Source: Streptomyces sp. MMBL 11-1 (lineage in GTDB: Bacteria > Actinomycetota > Actinomycetes > Streptomycetales > Streptomycetaceae). From it: 64,000 nt of DNA. Shown one piece after another: positions 1-7,963 of this stretch (positions within the stretch are counted from its first letter, which is position 1; each line of letters opens with the position of its first letter). Under the pieces are notes generated by a model. The model was given only the letters and a program-made list of their open reading frames with translations, did not search any database and had not been told where the DNA came from. Location of the stretch: NCBI RefSeq assembly GCF_028622875.1, contig NZ_CP117709.1, positions 4,405,001-4,469,000 of the forward strand, in the 5' to 3' direction. The translations under genes were made by a program, and so were the position numbers.

Positions 1-271
1 GCCAGGCGCAACGGGGCACGGTGGACAGCCGTGCGTGGGGCTGCGTCAGGGGGCCGCCACTGTTCCGAGGCCGACGAGGCACATCCACCGGTCGCCGACG
101 GGGCGGCGGGCGGCGTCGAGCTGTCCGGTACTTACGGCCTTCATGCCCCACGGTGAAGTGGGTCAGGGACGGGAGCGCTGGTCTGCGGGGGCCGACGCTT
201 TCGTTGCGCATGCGTCCCACTCGCTCATCGGTCGTGCTCCTGCGCCGCGGTGATGGTGGGTTTCTGCGGGG
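1..271. other. Non-coding stretch downstream of the FG-GAP gene
   Basis: Short open frames exist on both strands, but they lack ribosome-binding sites and recognisable protein features. I see no supportable gene or RNA here. Confidence 0.5.
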
Positions 272-2101
272 TTATCGGGTCCTGAAGCGGCGGTGGAGGT
301 TGCGGGCGACGTGTACGCCCGTGCCGCCGAAGCCGACGATGTCGACGCGTCCGTCGCCGGTGATGTCGGTGAGGAATCGGGGGTGGCGGTCGACCCGCCA
401 GGCACCTGCGCCGTCGTCGTATCCGAATCCGCGGCATACCAACTGGGCCTGTTCGAAAGTGCCGTCGCCGTTGTTGTGCGATACCCAGACGCCCTCGTTG
501 CCGAAGCCGATGATGTCCGGGTTCCCGTCGCCGGTGACGTCGGCCAGGAGCCGGTGGTGCTTGTCGCCTGTCCATCCCTGGGCCTGCCCGTAGTCGTTCA
601 GGACGAGTCGGGAGGGCTCGAACGTGCCGTCGCCGCGTCCGCGTGCGACGGTGACGCCCTGCGGGCCGAAGCCGACGATGTCCGGTGCACCGGCGCGGGT
701 GGTGGCGACCACGAACCGGGGGTGCTCCCTGATCGAGCTCCATCCCTGGTCGACCCCGAAGTCGTCCAGGAAGTAGAGAGGTTCGGCGAACGCTCCTTCC
801 TCGTCCTGGAGGGATACCCAGAGGCCGTCGTCGTGGCAGCCGATGATGTCGAGCCTGCCGTCGCCGGTGGTGTCGGCGAGGTAGCGGGGGTGCTTGTCGA
901 CGAGCCAGCCACCGGCCTCCTCGCTGTGGCCGAACGCTCGGAGGACGGGTTCGTCGGGGAGCGGTGCGAACTTTCCTTCTTCGTCCTGGAGGGATACCCA
1001 GAGGCCGTCGTCGTGGCAGCCGATGATGTCGAGCCTGCCGTCGCCGGTGGTGTCGGCGAGGTAGCGGGGGTGCTTGTCGACCAGCCAGCCGCCGGCCTGC
1101 TGGCCGTGGCCGAACGCCTTGAGGACCAGTTCGCCGCCTTCAGGTGCGAAGGTCCCGTCCTCGTCCTGTGCGGACACCCGGACTCCGCCGGTGCACAGGG
1201 TGACCACGTCGGGCCGGCCGTTGCCCGTCAGGTCCACGACGGACCACAGGTCCGACGGGTTCGGAGTGGTCACTCCCTGGTGCAGGGGGCGTTCGTCGTC
1301 GAATGTGCCGTCGCCTCGGCTGGGCGAGGTCACGGCTCCCTTCGTGGATCTGATCCCCACGATGTCGGCCCGCCCTGTTCCCTCCGTGTCGGCGAGGAAC
1401 CGCGCACCGACCCCGGCCCAGCGGTCCGGTTCCCCGCTGGAGGAAGGGGTGACCGCGTCGGTCTTCCAGGCGGCGCTGCCCTGGTCGCTCCCGAACTTCT
1501 CCAGGACCAGCAGGACGTTGCTGAAGGAGGGCGTCGCGTCGGGTGCCGGCCGCAGCGCGCTTTTGCCGTGGGTGAGTCGCCAGGACTGGCGACCGTTCCA
1601 GTGGCTCAGCGGCGCCCAGTCCAGCACGAGGTCGCTGGTGCGCTCCGGCTCGGCCGGGACGAATCGCCACCGCTGGCTCTCCGCGAGGTCGTCGTACTCG
1701 CTGAGGACGATCCGGGTGTCGTCCTTCCCTGGTTCGTCGAGGTCGAGCACCGCGCCGTCGGCCGCGCCCTCGATGAAGTAGAGGCCCGCTTCGCCCGAGA
1801 CGGGGAAGAGGCGCCACTGCTGGCCCTCCTTGCCCGAGGCGTCCGACTGGCGGACGCCCTGGCCCGCGGCAGCCGGAGTGTCGAGCACTTTGCTGCCGGC
1901 CGTGTTGCGGATCACGTACGCCGGGTCATCCTGTGAGCCCGGCACGGGGATGAACTGCCACTGTTCCGGGCGCGGGCCGTCCTCGGGGTGGTCGCGGACG
2001 GCGAGCGTCCCGTCCGCGGCCGGCGTGGCCTTCGCGCCGAGGGGCTGGCCCGTGGCGGCGTTGACGATCTCCAGCTTCAGGTCTTGCGTGGGCACGGGCA
2101 T
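272..2101 (-). CDS. Beta-trefoil (ricin B-like) plus FG-GAP/VCBS repeat protein
   Basis: 609-aa protein. Residues about 5-155 form a ricin-B-like beta-trefoil with QW-type repeats (EQWQF, QQWRLF, QRWRFV). A linker follows. From about 225 to the C-terminus there are five to six FG-GAP/VCBS repeats of about 60 aa with Ca-binding loops such as DTTGDGRLDIIG and DITGDGRVDIVG, the usual build of a seven-bladed propeller. There is no signal peptide or membrane segment. The ATG has an AGAGG ribosome-binding site 7 nt upstream. The gene lies 67 nt behind the 2169-2888 gene on the same strand, so the two are probably an operon. It encodes no enzyme motif, and carbohydrate binding is the likeliest role. 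Two repeats are identical over 101 bp, which indicates a recent internal duplication. Confidence 0.8.
   Translation of the reverse strand: MPVPTQDLKLEIVNAATGQPLGAKATPAADGTLAVRDHPEDGPRPEQWQFIPVPGSQDDPAYVIRNTAGSKVLDTPAAAGQGVRQSDASGKEGQQWRLFPVSGEAGLYFIEGAADGAVLDLDEPGKDDTRIVLSEYDDLAESQRWRFVPAEPERTSDLVLDWAPLSHWNGRQSWRLTHGKSALRPAPDATPSFSNVLLVLEKFGSDQGSAAWKTDAVTPSSSGEPDRWAGVGARFLADTEGTGRADIVGIRSTKGAVTSPSRGDGTFDDERPLHQGVTTPNPSDLWSVVDLTGNGRPDVVTLCTGGVRVSAQDEDGTFAPEGGELVLKAFGHGQQAGGWLVDKHPRYLADTTGDGRLDIIGCHDDGLWVSLQDEEGKFAPLPDEPVLRAFGHSEEAGGWLVDKHPRYLADTTGDGRLDIIGCHDDGLWVSLQDEEGAFAEPLYFLDDFGVDQGWSSIREHPRFVVATTRAGAPDIVGFGPQGVTVARGRGDGTFEPSRLVLNDYGQAQGWTGDKHHRLLADVTGDGNPDIIGFGNEGVWVSHNNGDGTFEQAQLVCRGFGYDDGAGAWRVDRHPRFLTDITGDGRVDIVGFGGTGVHVARNLHRRFRTR
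801..1081. repeat. Perfect 101-bp direct repeat inside the FG-GAP gene
   Basis: Bases 801-901 and 981-1081 are identical, 180 bp (60 codons) apart, exactly one FG-GAP unit. Neighbouring repeats differ widely at DNA level, so this pair arose by recent duplication or gene conversion. Confidence 0.9.
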
Positions 2102-2168
2102 CGTGGTGCCTCTTCCGGGCGGTTGGTGCGACGGCTCGGGACAGGTGTGGCGCGGTGGAGGCTGCGGC

Positions 2169-2888
2169 TCACGTGAAGACGTGGTGGTAGGGGACGTCCC
2201 ACTCGTTGGGCAGCCGCGGGTAGAAGGTGTTGATGACCGTCCCGGTGAAGTCGCCGCCCCAGTTGTAGGTGAGGCGCGCTTCGCTGTCCTTCGCCACGGA
2301 GTGATCCTTGAACCCGAGGATGGCGTCGGGGTGGGTGATCGGCACGAAGGTGATCCCGCCCCACGGTGTCACGGTGACGACCCACAGCTGGGTGTCCTCC
2401 GTCGCACCGTTCTTCCCGCGCCACTTGTCGGCCACCTTTCCGGGCAGGCCCACCTGCAGGGTGTCGGCCGTGCTCTGCGGGGCGTCCTGGTGGACGGTGA
2501 CGCGCCTGCGCTCCGGCTTCGGGGTTCCGTCGTCGCCGCGACCGGCATCCGCGTCGGCCGTGCCGGCGGGCGGGGGCGTCACCTGGCCCGCGGCGCTCTC
2601 GATGAAGTACAGCGGGCGCTGGCCGAAGAAGCCGCCGGGGGTGATGTGCCAGAGGTGGCCACGGGCGTCCTTGGTGGCCGGGTCGAGCGCGGTGGCCAGT
2701 TTGACGCCCTTGTCGTGGCTGCTCGCCGCCAGCTCCGCGGGTCGCAGGTAGCCGCCGTTGAAGGCGTGGACGAGCATGACCGGCCGATTTTCGATGATCG
2801 CGGCCACGATGGCGTTGTCGTAGCTGTTCACCGCCACTGGACCGCCGACCACCAAATTCGCCGTTGCCGTGCGTTCTTGGGTATACAT
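2169..2888 (-). CDS. Uncharacterised beta-rich (possibly lectin-like) protein
   Basis: 239-aa protein with no signal peptide and no family I can name with certainty. The start at 2888 (MYTQERTATANLVV) is preferred because an AGGTGAGG ribosome-binding site precedes it; an upstream in-frame Met at 2957 has none. Alternating hydrophobic and polar segments, with stretches such as HLWHITPGG and RPLYFIESAAG, recall the YxIxN/QW repeats of beta-trefoils in the neighbouring genes. A Pro/Ala-rich loop lies near residues 125-150. It is probably the first gene of a two-gene operon with the FG-GAP protein and is divergent from the pore-forming-type gene at 3263, which suggests a shared regulatory region and a joint role. 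Confidence 0.6.
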   Translation of the reverse strand: MYTQERTATANLVVGGPVAVNSYDNAIVAAIIENRPVMLVHAFNGGYLRPAELAASSHDKGVKLATALDPATKDARGHLWHITPGGFFGQRPLYFIESAAGQVTPPPAGTADADAGRGDDGTPKPERRRVTVHQDAPQSTADTLQVGLPGKVADKWRGKNGATEDTQLWVVTVTPWGGITFVPITHPDAILGFKDHSVAKDSEARLTYNWGGDFTGTVINTFYPRLPNEWDVPYHHVFT

Positions 2889-3262
2889 CGCGGAAACCTC
2901 ACCTGTTTCTTGATGCGGGGAACAATGCCCCGGGCGCTCAGTGAAATGGTTTATCACGCAGCATTACCGCGCGATCAGTCGTGCGCGGGAGGGGGTGGGC
3001 CCATAACCGAATATGCGACCGAAGCAAATGGGCCTAAACTGGCAATATTCGAGGTCGTGGTGGTGCAGCGCAGATCAGGAAGATCCTCGATCGGGTGATC
3101 GGGAGCGCCTGAGATTCTTGATCACCCGTTTGGGTGCGATGCGCAGAAGTGTCCACTCCGTCAAAGCCGGCCCTGTTAGCTTCATTTGCCGGAGCGTGTG
3201 TGGATTCCCTTTTTTGCCATTTTACCGAGTGCGGTTTCGGCCAGATCAGTCGAGGACAGAAA
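2889..3262. promoter_or_regulatory. AT-richer divergent intergenic region
   Basis: 374 bp between two divergent genes, clearly less GC-rich than its surroundings. It should hold the promoters for both arms of the 272-4898 cluster. No confident -35/-10 pair can be named. Base composition shifts back to coding-like GC near 3263, which supports the chosen start of the plus-strand gene. Confidence 0.5.
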
Positions 3263-4357
3263 TTGCCTTCCAACGTGTACAACCTGGAACGGGCCAAGCG
3301 CCGGCCGCTGACGAAGAAGAACCTGCGGGAACTCAACATCGAGCAGACCTGGCAGTCCATCCTGGAGCACCCCAACCTGGTCTACGTCGACGACTACGGG
3401 GTGCGGCACAAGCCCGTCGGCTTCTCCGTGAACAAGTCGAGCTTCGGCTCCTTCCCCGGCAGCGCGTACCAGCTGGGCTGGCTCGCCTACATGAACCTCG
3501 GGGAGCCGTTGATCGAGGAGCGGCGCAACATCACCCAGCCCCCGCCCGACACGTTCTCCTCGCGCACCTACGTCAACCGCAGCGGGTCCGACATGGACTT
3601 CACCGACTCGGTCGACTTCAATGTGTCGAACGGGGCCACGTGGTCACTCTCGGGAGACACCAAGCTCACCTTCGGCGGCAACGTCAGCGCCCAGCTTCAA
3701 CTCCAGCTCCAGAACAAGCTCGGCCTGAACCTCCAGGGGCAGCTGGGGACGCAGCTGAAGAACGAGATGGCGAACAAGAACGCCAACACGGTGACCAACA
3801 AGAACAGCAAGGACAGTGTGGGCGTGGACAACGCCAACACGGTCGACACGTCGGTGAGCAACGGGATGACGAACTCCGCCTCGGCCTCCATGACCGGCTC
3901 GGTGGACTTCACCACCACGGGCAGCGCCTCCGGCACCGCAGGCCTCAACGCCGCCCTGGCCCAGGGCGTCACGGCCTCCGTCGGCGGTTCCCTGACCACC
4001 AGCTGGGCCTCGAAATCGCAGATCTCCGGCACGGTCCCGCCGAACTCCCGCGTGGAGACCATCGTCACCCAGCGCCGCGCCCTCAAGCAGTACACCTACG
4101 AGATTCCGGTGACCTTCTCCGGTCTCCTCGCCGTGAAGTACGACGTTCCGGTGGCGGTCCTGTCGCCACCGCAGCCGGGTGACTATCCCCGGCTCGACCA
4201 GCTGGTCGCCCGCGACATCAGCGACCTCGACCTGGCCGGCGGCGGCTTCCGCATGAAGGGGCTGGCCGAGGTCGTCTCCGCACTGGAGGTCCACCACACG
4301 ATGTTCGACGGCGAGAGCCTCACCGACAGCGAACGAGATCTGTACAAGAATCCGTGA
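3263..4357 (+). CDS. ETX/MTX2 (aerolysin-like) beta-pore-forming family protein
   Basis: 364 aa from a TTG start with GAGG 7 nt upstream. An in-frame ATG at 3134 lies in AT-rich DNA without a ribosome-binding site. The N-terminal 110 residues may be a receptor-binding head. Residues about 120-250 are Ser/Thr/Asn-rich amphipathic strands (DFTDSVDFNVSNGATWSLS, TNSASASMTGSVDFTTTGS), as in the strand-rich insertion region of aerolysin-fold toxins. Next comes the hallmark SQISGTVPPNSRVETIV followed by YTYEIPVTFSGLLAVKYD, matching the VPP...IPV..SG pattern of ETX/MTX2 proteins. No Sec or Tat signal is seen, so release would need lysis or another exporter. It lies 40 nt before the 4398 gene, probably co-transcribed. 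Family membership is inferred from pattern, not search. Confidence 0.7.
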   Translation: MPSNVYNLERAKRRPLTKKNLRELNIEQTWQSILEHPNLVYVDDYGVRHKPVGFSVNKSSFGSFPGSAYQLGWLAYMNLGEPLIEERRNITQPPPDTFSSRTYVNRSGSDMDFTDSVDFNVSNGATWSLSGDTKLTFGGNVSAQLQLQLQNKLGLNLQGQLGTQLKNEMANKNANTVTNKNSKDSVGVDNANTVDTSVSNGMTNSASASMTGSVDFTTTGSASGTAGLNAALAQGVTASVGGSLTTSWASKSQISGTVPPNSRVETIVTQRRALKQYTYEIPVTFSGLLAVKYDVPVAVLSPPQPGDYPRLDQLVARDISDLDLAGGGFRMKGLAEVVSALEVHHTMFDGESLTDSERDLYKNP

Positions 4358-4397
4358 CCGGCGGGCGGCGCCGCCGCAACGACCAGAGGTGACAACC

Positions 4398-4898
4398 ATG
4401 GTGTTCAAGAACGTCTTCGACTCCGCCGGAACAGGCGCGGGGCTCTTCTCGGTGACCACCGACCGTGACAAGCCACAGCCGGGAGCGGGCGTCGACTTCG
4501 AGGACGCGGACGACGACACATACGACGACACGACCACGAGCCTCTTCACCAGCGGGATCCACGGTGCTTCCCACCGGGCGAAGACCGTGCGGGAACAGGC
4601 GCCCGAAGCACGAGTCATCCTGGGTTTCCTCGCCTCCTTCGTCCAGACCATCCAGGCATCCGCCGGCACCCAGGCCGCCTACGCCCAGGACCCCGGATCC
4701 GTGTCCACCGCCGCGGCAGCCGGGATGGAGAAGTCCAGCGAGACGGTGACACAGCGGGGCGATCTGCAGAAGGGCGAGGGCCTGCAGGCACCGAGGAGGA
4801 GCGACTTCAAGGCGCCCGACGCACCGGCGTCGCCGACGGCCGAAGAGCCTTCCAAGGCGCCCAAGGCCACCGCCGAGAAACCGTCCGACCGTAAGTAG
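4398..4898 (+). CDS. Small acidic protein partnered with the pore-former
   Basis: 166 aa starting at an ATG with an AGAGGTG ribosome-binding site 6 nt upstream; a GTG three codons earlier is less well placed. The N-terminal third is acidic (DFEDADDDTYDD). The middle has one predicted helix (RVILGFLASFVQTIQASAG) and the C-terminal 60 residues are disordered and rich in Ala/Pro/Lys/Glu. There is no signal peptide and no family that I recognise. Its position immediately after the pore-forming-type gene suggests a chaperone, immunity or accessory role, but nothing in the sequence proves this. Confidence 0.6.
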   Translation: MVFKNVFDSAGTGAGLFSVTTDRDKPQPGAGVDFEDADDDTYDDTTTSLFTSGIHGASHRAKTVREQAPEARVILGFLASFVQTIQASAGTQAAYAQDPGSVSTAAAAGMEKSSETVTQRGDLQKGEGLQAPRRSDFKAPDAPASPTAEEPSKAPKATAEKPSDRK

Positions 4899-4910
4899 GC
4901 CCACCGGGTC

Positions 4911-4946
4911 CGAGTGGTCAGGGGCGGCGCCGCCCCTGACCACTCG
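4911..4946. terminator. 36-bp perfect palindrome, bidirectional terminator
   Basis: Two 18-bp arms (CGAGTGGTCAGGGGCGGC and its exact reverse complement) meet without a spacer, between convergent genes ending at 4898 and 4952. This is a strong intrinsic hairpin without a U-tract, common in Streptomyces. Confidence 0.8.
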
Positions 4947-4951
4947 TGCGT

Positions 4952-6472
4952 TCACACAGGCAGCAGCTGCCACTGCCGGTCGCGGTGATCGCCCTGCGCC
5001 CCGTACTGCTTGACCACCGCGGGGGCGTTGGTGTCGACGCGCAGCAGCAGACCACTGTTGCGGTTCGCGATCTCGTACACCCGCGGGGTGTCGGTCACCG
5101 ACCCCACCGGGATCAGCCTCCACTGCTGGTGCTCGGCGTCGCTGCCTTCGTAGGCGCGCTGCGCGACCACCGCCCCGTCAACAGTGCCTCCTCCGACGAC
5201 CTCCAGCACCTTGCCGCTGCGCACGTTCTCGATCCGGTACAGAACCTCGCCGGCGGCCTGGCCCGCTGCGATCAGCCGCCACCGCTGGTGAGCCCGTGGC
5301 GAGGCGAGGGACTGGTGGGCCTCGGCCCCGTCCTTGGTGGACTCACGCAGGACACCCAGCCGCAGCCTGCTGCGCACGTTGGCCCAGGAAACCACCGTGC
5401 CCGACCCGGGCAGCCCTGCCATCTTCTCCGAGGTGACCTTCCGGATCCGGTTGTTGAGGTGGTCGGCGATGTAGAGGGTGTCGACGCAGTCCACGGCGAG
5501 CCCGAACGGGTTGTACAACTGGGCGGCTGCGGCCGTGCCGCCGTCGCCGCCGAAACCCGCGGTGCCCTTGCCGGCGAACGTAGTGATCTTCCCGTCCGGC
5601 GTGACCTTCCGGACGCGGTGGTTGTTGTAGTCGGAGATGTAGAGGGTGCCGGTGCTGTCCACCACGACCCCCAGGGGCAGGTTCAGCTGTGCGGACGTCG
5701 CCGGGCCTCCGTCGCCGCTGAACCCCGCGGTGCCCTTGCCGGCGACCGTGCTGATGGTCCCGTCGGCCGCGACTTTGCGGATGCGGTGGTTGTTTCCATC
5801 GGTGATGTGGAGGATGTCCGCGTCATCCACGGCCAATGCGTACGGGCGGTTCAGCTGGGCTGAGGCCGCGGGGCCATCGTCTCCCGTGAATCCCGCCACG
5901 CCTGTCCCCGCGACCGTGCTGATCTTCCCGTCTGCCGTGATCTTCCGGACCCGGTGGTTGCCGTGGTCGGAGATGTAGAGGGTGCCGGTGCTGTCCACCG
6001 CCACCCCCAGCGGATAGTTGAGCCGGGCCTGGGTGGCCGAGCCTCCGTCACCGCTGAACCCCGCGGTGCCCGTTCCGGCAACTGTGCTGATGGTCCCGTC
6101 AGTGGTGATCACCCGGACACGGTGATTGGCGGCGTCGGTGACGTAGATCCGGCCCTCCGCGTCCACCGCCACCTCGCGCGGACAGTTCAACTGGGCCGAT
6201 ACAGCAGGACCGCTGTCGCCCCGGTATCCGGCACCGGCACCGGCGACCGTGCTGATCTTCCCGTCAGTGCCGATCTTCCGGACCCGGTGGTTGTTGTAGT
6301 CGGAGAAGTAGAGGCTGCCGGTGCTGTCCACCGCGATCCCGTACGGGCGGTTCAACTGCGCCGCTACGGCGGGCTCGTTGTCTCCCTTGAACCCCGCGGC
6401 CCCTGTCCCCGCGACCGTGCTGATCTCGGCGTCGAAACTCTCGCCACCGGCTTCCGTCCGGGCAGTGCTCAT
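4952..6472 (-). CDS. NHL-repeat propeller with C-terminal beta-trefoil
   Basis: 506 aa from the ATG at 6472 with GAAGGGA 6 nt upstream; the longer frame to 6535 has no ribosome-binding site. Six NHL repeats of about 56 aa follow an N-terminal stub, each with a core such as LYFSDYNNHRVRKI, IYVTDAANHRVRVI or LYIADHLNNRIRKV and a linker like ISTVAGTGTAGFSGDGG, enough for a six-bladed propeller. From about residue 375 a ricin-B-like trefoil follows with QW motifs (QRWRLI, QQWRLI, RQWQLL). There is no signal peptide. It shares the trefoil-plus-propeller design of the 272-2101 protein, although the propeller family differs. The two may be alternative binding modules for the same target. Confidence 0.8.
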   Translation of the reverse strand: MSTARTEAGGESFDAEISTVAGTGAAGFKGDNEPAVAAQLNRPYGIAVDSTGSLYFSDYNNHRVRKIGTDGKISTVAGAGAGYRGDSGPAVSAQLNCPREVAVDAEGRIYVTDAANHRVRVITTDGTISTVAGTGTAGFSGDGGSATQARLNYPLGVAVDSTGTLYISDHGNHRVRKITADGKISTVAGTGVAGFTGDDGPAASAQLNRPYALAVDDADILHITDGNNHRIRKVAADGTISTVAGKGTAGFSGDGGPATSAQLNLPLGVVVDSTGTLYISDYNNHRVRKVTPDGKITTFAGKGTAGFGGDGGTAAAAQLYNPFGLAVDCVDTLYIADHLNNRIRKVTSEKMAGLPGSGTVVSWANVRSRLRLGVLRESTKDGAEAHQSLASPRAHQRWRLIAAGQAAGEVLYRIENVRSGKVLEVVGGGTVDGAVVAQRAYEGSDAEHQQWRLIPVGSVTDTPRVYEIANRNSGLLLRVDTNAPAVVKQYGAQGDHRDRQWQLLPV

Positions 6473-7014
6473 CGTCGTCCCTTCACCAGCCGGCCGCCCA
6501 CTACAGCCGGTTGTAGATCGATTCCAACAAGCCATGCGTCCGTCCGGCTGACAAAGTCACCAACGGGTTCCTTCACGCTCCGAGTTGACGGGGGTTCCCA
6601 TGTCTCCGCCGATCGGCCGCGATCCGCGGTCAGCGCTCGGAGGTGACAAACGGGCACGGCGTGCTGTGCCGTGACCCGTGACCCGTGACCCGTGGCCCGG
6701 GGCGGGCACCTGCCCGATGCCTGAACAGCTGCGCATCTGCCTCAGACACGAATCCCGGCGGACCGGACGGCGTGCCGCTCCTGTCCCTGAGACGCACGCG
6801 CGGACCTGATGCTTCGGCATGTCTACCTCGGACACGCCTACAAGGGGCAGTCGGAGGCACCGCGGCTGTCACGGCGCTTCGCGGCAGGCGGCGGCACTCC
6901 GCTCGATCTCGACACCTCCACGACGCCGAAGGCTGCAGAATCGCGGCCTTCGGCTACTGGGCGGGCTACGCCAGGCAGCACCGTGCGGCATCACCTGGCG
7001 CGAACGCTGCCGGT
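6473..7014. other. Degenerate non-coding region next to a tRNA scar
   Basis: About 540 bp with no gene I can support. Short frames in all phases show no family features. A 7-bp unit CGTGACC is repeated about four times near 6670-6697. The region separates the accessory cluster from a tRNA-Thr 3' fragment and could be decayed mobile-element DNA. Confidence 0.5.
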
Positions 7015-7059
7015 CTCGTGATGCGTAGGTCTCGGATTCGCATCCCGGAGGCGGCTTCA
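7015..7059 (+). pseudogene. 3' half of a tRNA-Thr(CGU)-like gene, probable att scar
   Basis: The segment reads as anticodon loop CTCGTGA, anticodon-stem 3' strand TGCGT, a short variable loop, T-arm TCGGA/TTCGCAT/CCCGG, acceptor 3' strand AGGCGGC, discriminator T and TCA. This matches my memory of Streptomyces tRNA-Thr with anticodon CGU, with about five substitutions including an A-C mismatch in the T-stem. No matching GCCGCCT acceptor 5' strand is present upstream, so it cannot be a functional tRNA. Such fragments are what integrases leave at the far end of elements inserted into tRNA genes. The terminator right after it fits the native 3' flank of the original tRNA. Confidence 0.5.
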
Positions 7060-7062
7060 TCC

Positions 7063-7096
7063 GAAGCCCAGCTCAGACACACCTGAGCTGGGCTTC
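7063..7096. terminator. Perfect 14-bp-stem hairpin terminator
   Basis: GAAGCCCAGCTCAG, loop ACACAC, CTGAGCTGGGCTTC. It lies between the tRNA-Thr fragment and the 3' end of the response regulator, so it can end transcription from either side. Confidence 0.8.
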
Positions 7097-7124
7097 CGTG
7101 GTTCTCAGGGGGCTCTCCGTGAGG

Positions 7125-7775
7125 TCATTCCTCCAGGCCGTTGCCCCAGATCCATGCGGCGATGCCGACCCGGTTGCGGACGTTCAGTTTGCGCTGGACG
7201 TTGGCGACGTGCGTCTTGGCCGTCCCGGCCGAGATGAACAACTCGGTCCCGATCTCCGCGTTGGTCATCCCCTTGGCGACCAGGCGGGCGATCTCCGTCT
7301 CCCTGGCCGTCAGCGCGTCCCTCGGCTGCGTGGTCCTGGGTCTGCCGGCGTCCCGGTGGTGCCGCAGCAGGCTGACGGTGAGGGAGGGGCTGATCAGCGT
7401 GTCGCCCGCCATCGCGGCGCGGACCGCCTCCACCAGCAGGGCCGGCCCCGAGCGCTTCAGCAGGAAGCCGCAGGCGCCGTTGCGCAGGGCGGTGTGGACG
7501 TACTCGTCGAGTCCGAACGTCGTCACCACCACCACGCGCATCGGGTCCCCGGCGTCCGGGCCGGCGAGCCGCCTGGTGACCTCCAGGCCGTCCAGGCGCG
7601 GCATGCGGATGTCGGCGAGCACCACGTCCGGGCGCAGCTTCGCGGCGAGTTCGACGGCCTGCAGACCGTCGGACGCCTCGCCGATCACCTCCATGTCGGG
7701 CTGGGAATCCAGGATGAGGCGGAATCCGATGCGTACGGATTCCTGATCGTCGGCGAGGAGTATGCGAACTGTCAC
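7125..7775 (-). CDS. NarL/LuxR-family response regulator (orphan)
   Basis: 216 aa. The receiver domain (residues 1-120) shows the acidic pair after ILLADDQ, the phospho-acceptor Asp in VVLADIRMPRLDG, the conserved Thr in VVVVTTFG, and the late Lys in GFLLKRSG. The C-terminal LuxR helix-turn-helix reads LTARETEIARLVAKGMTNAEIG...SAGTAKTHVANVQRKL. It should be a cytoplasmic DNA-binding regulator switched by phosphorylation. No histidine kinase lies beside it: the divergent neighbour is a Ser/Thr kinase. It is therefore an orphan here, and its kinase may be elsewhere. Confidence 0.9.
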   Translation of the reverse strand: MTVRILLADDQESVRIGFRLILDSQPDMEVIGEASDGLQAVELAAKLRPDVVLADIRMPRLDGLEVTRRLAGPDAGDPMRVVVVTTFGLDEYVHTALRNGACGFLLKRSGPALLVEAVRAAMAGDTLISPSLTVSLLRHHRDAGRPRTTQPRDALTARETEIARLVAKGMTNAEIGTELFISAGTAKTHVANVQRKLNVRNRVGIAAWIWGNGLEE

Positions 7776-7963
7776 GGTCGGAACGGTAGTTCGGCTTCGC
7801 CTCGGTCAGCCACCGGAAGCCGTTACGGGTGGCGGGCGCCGTGTTCCGGCCGGGATCCGCATGAAGCGCCGGTCCCCCGGGCTCCTATCCTTGGCGGGCG
7901 CGTACGGCTCCGGCCGGGCGCGAACGACCGCAGGGGACAAGGCCATCGGGGGATCGGGTCAGC

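Noticed and set aside
293..1936. 547-aa open frame antisense to the FG-GAP gene
   Set aside because: High-GC shadow frame. It has no ribosome-binding site and no domain, and the opposite strand encodes clear FG-GAP repeats.
7015..7059. Functional tRNA gene
   Set aside because: Only the 3' half is present, no acceptor 5' strand or D-arm can be found upstream, and the T-stem has a mismatch.
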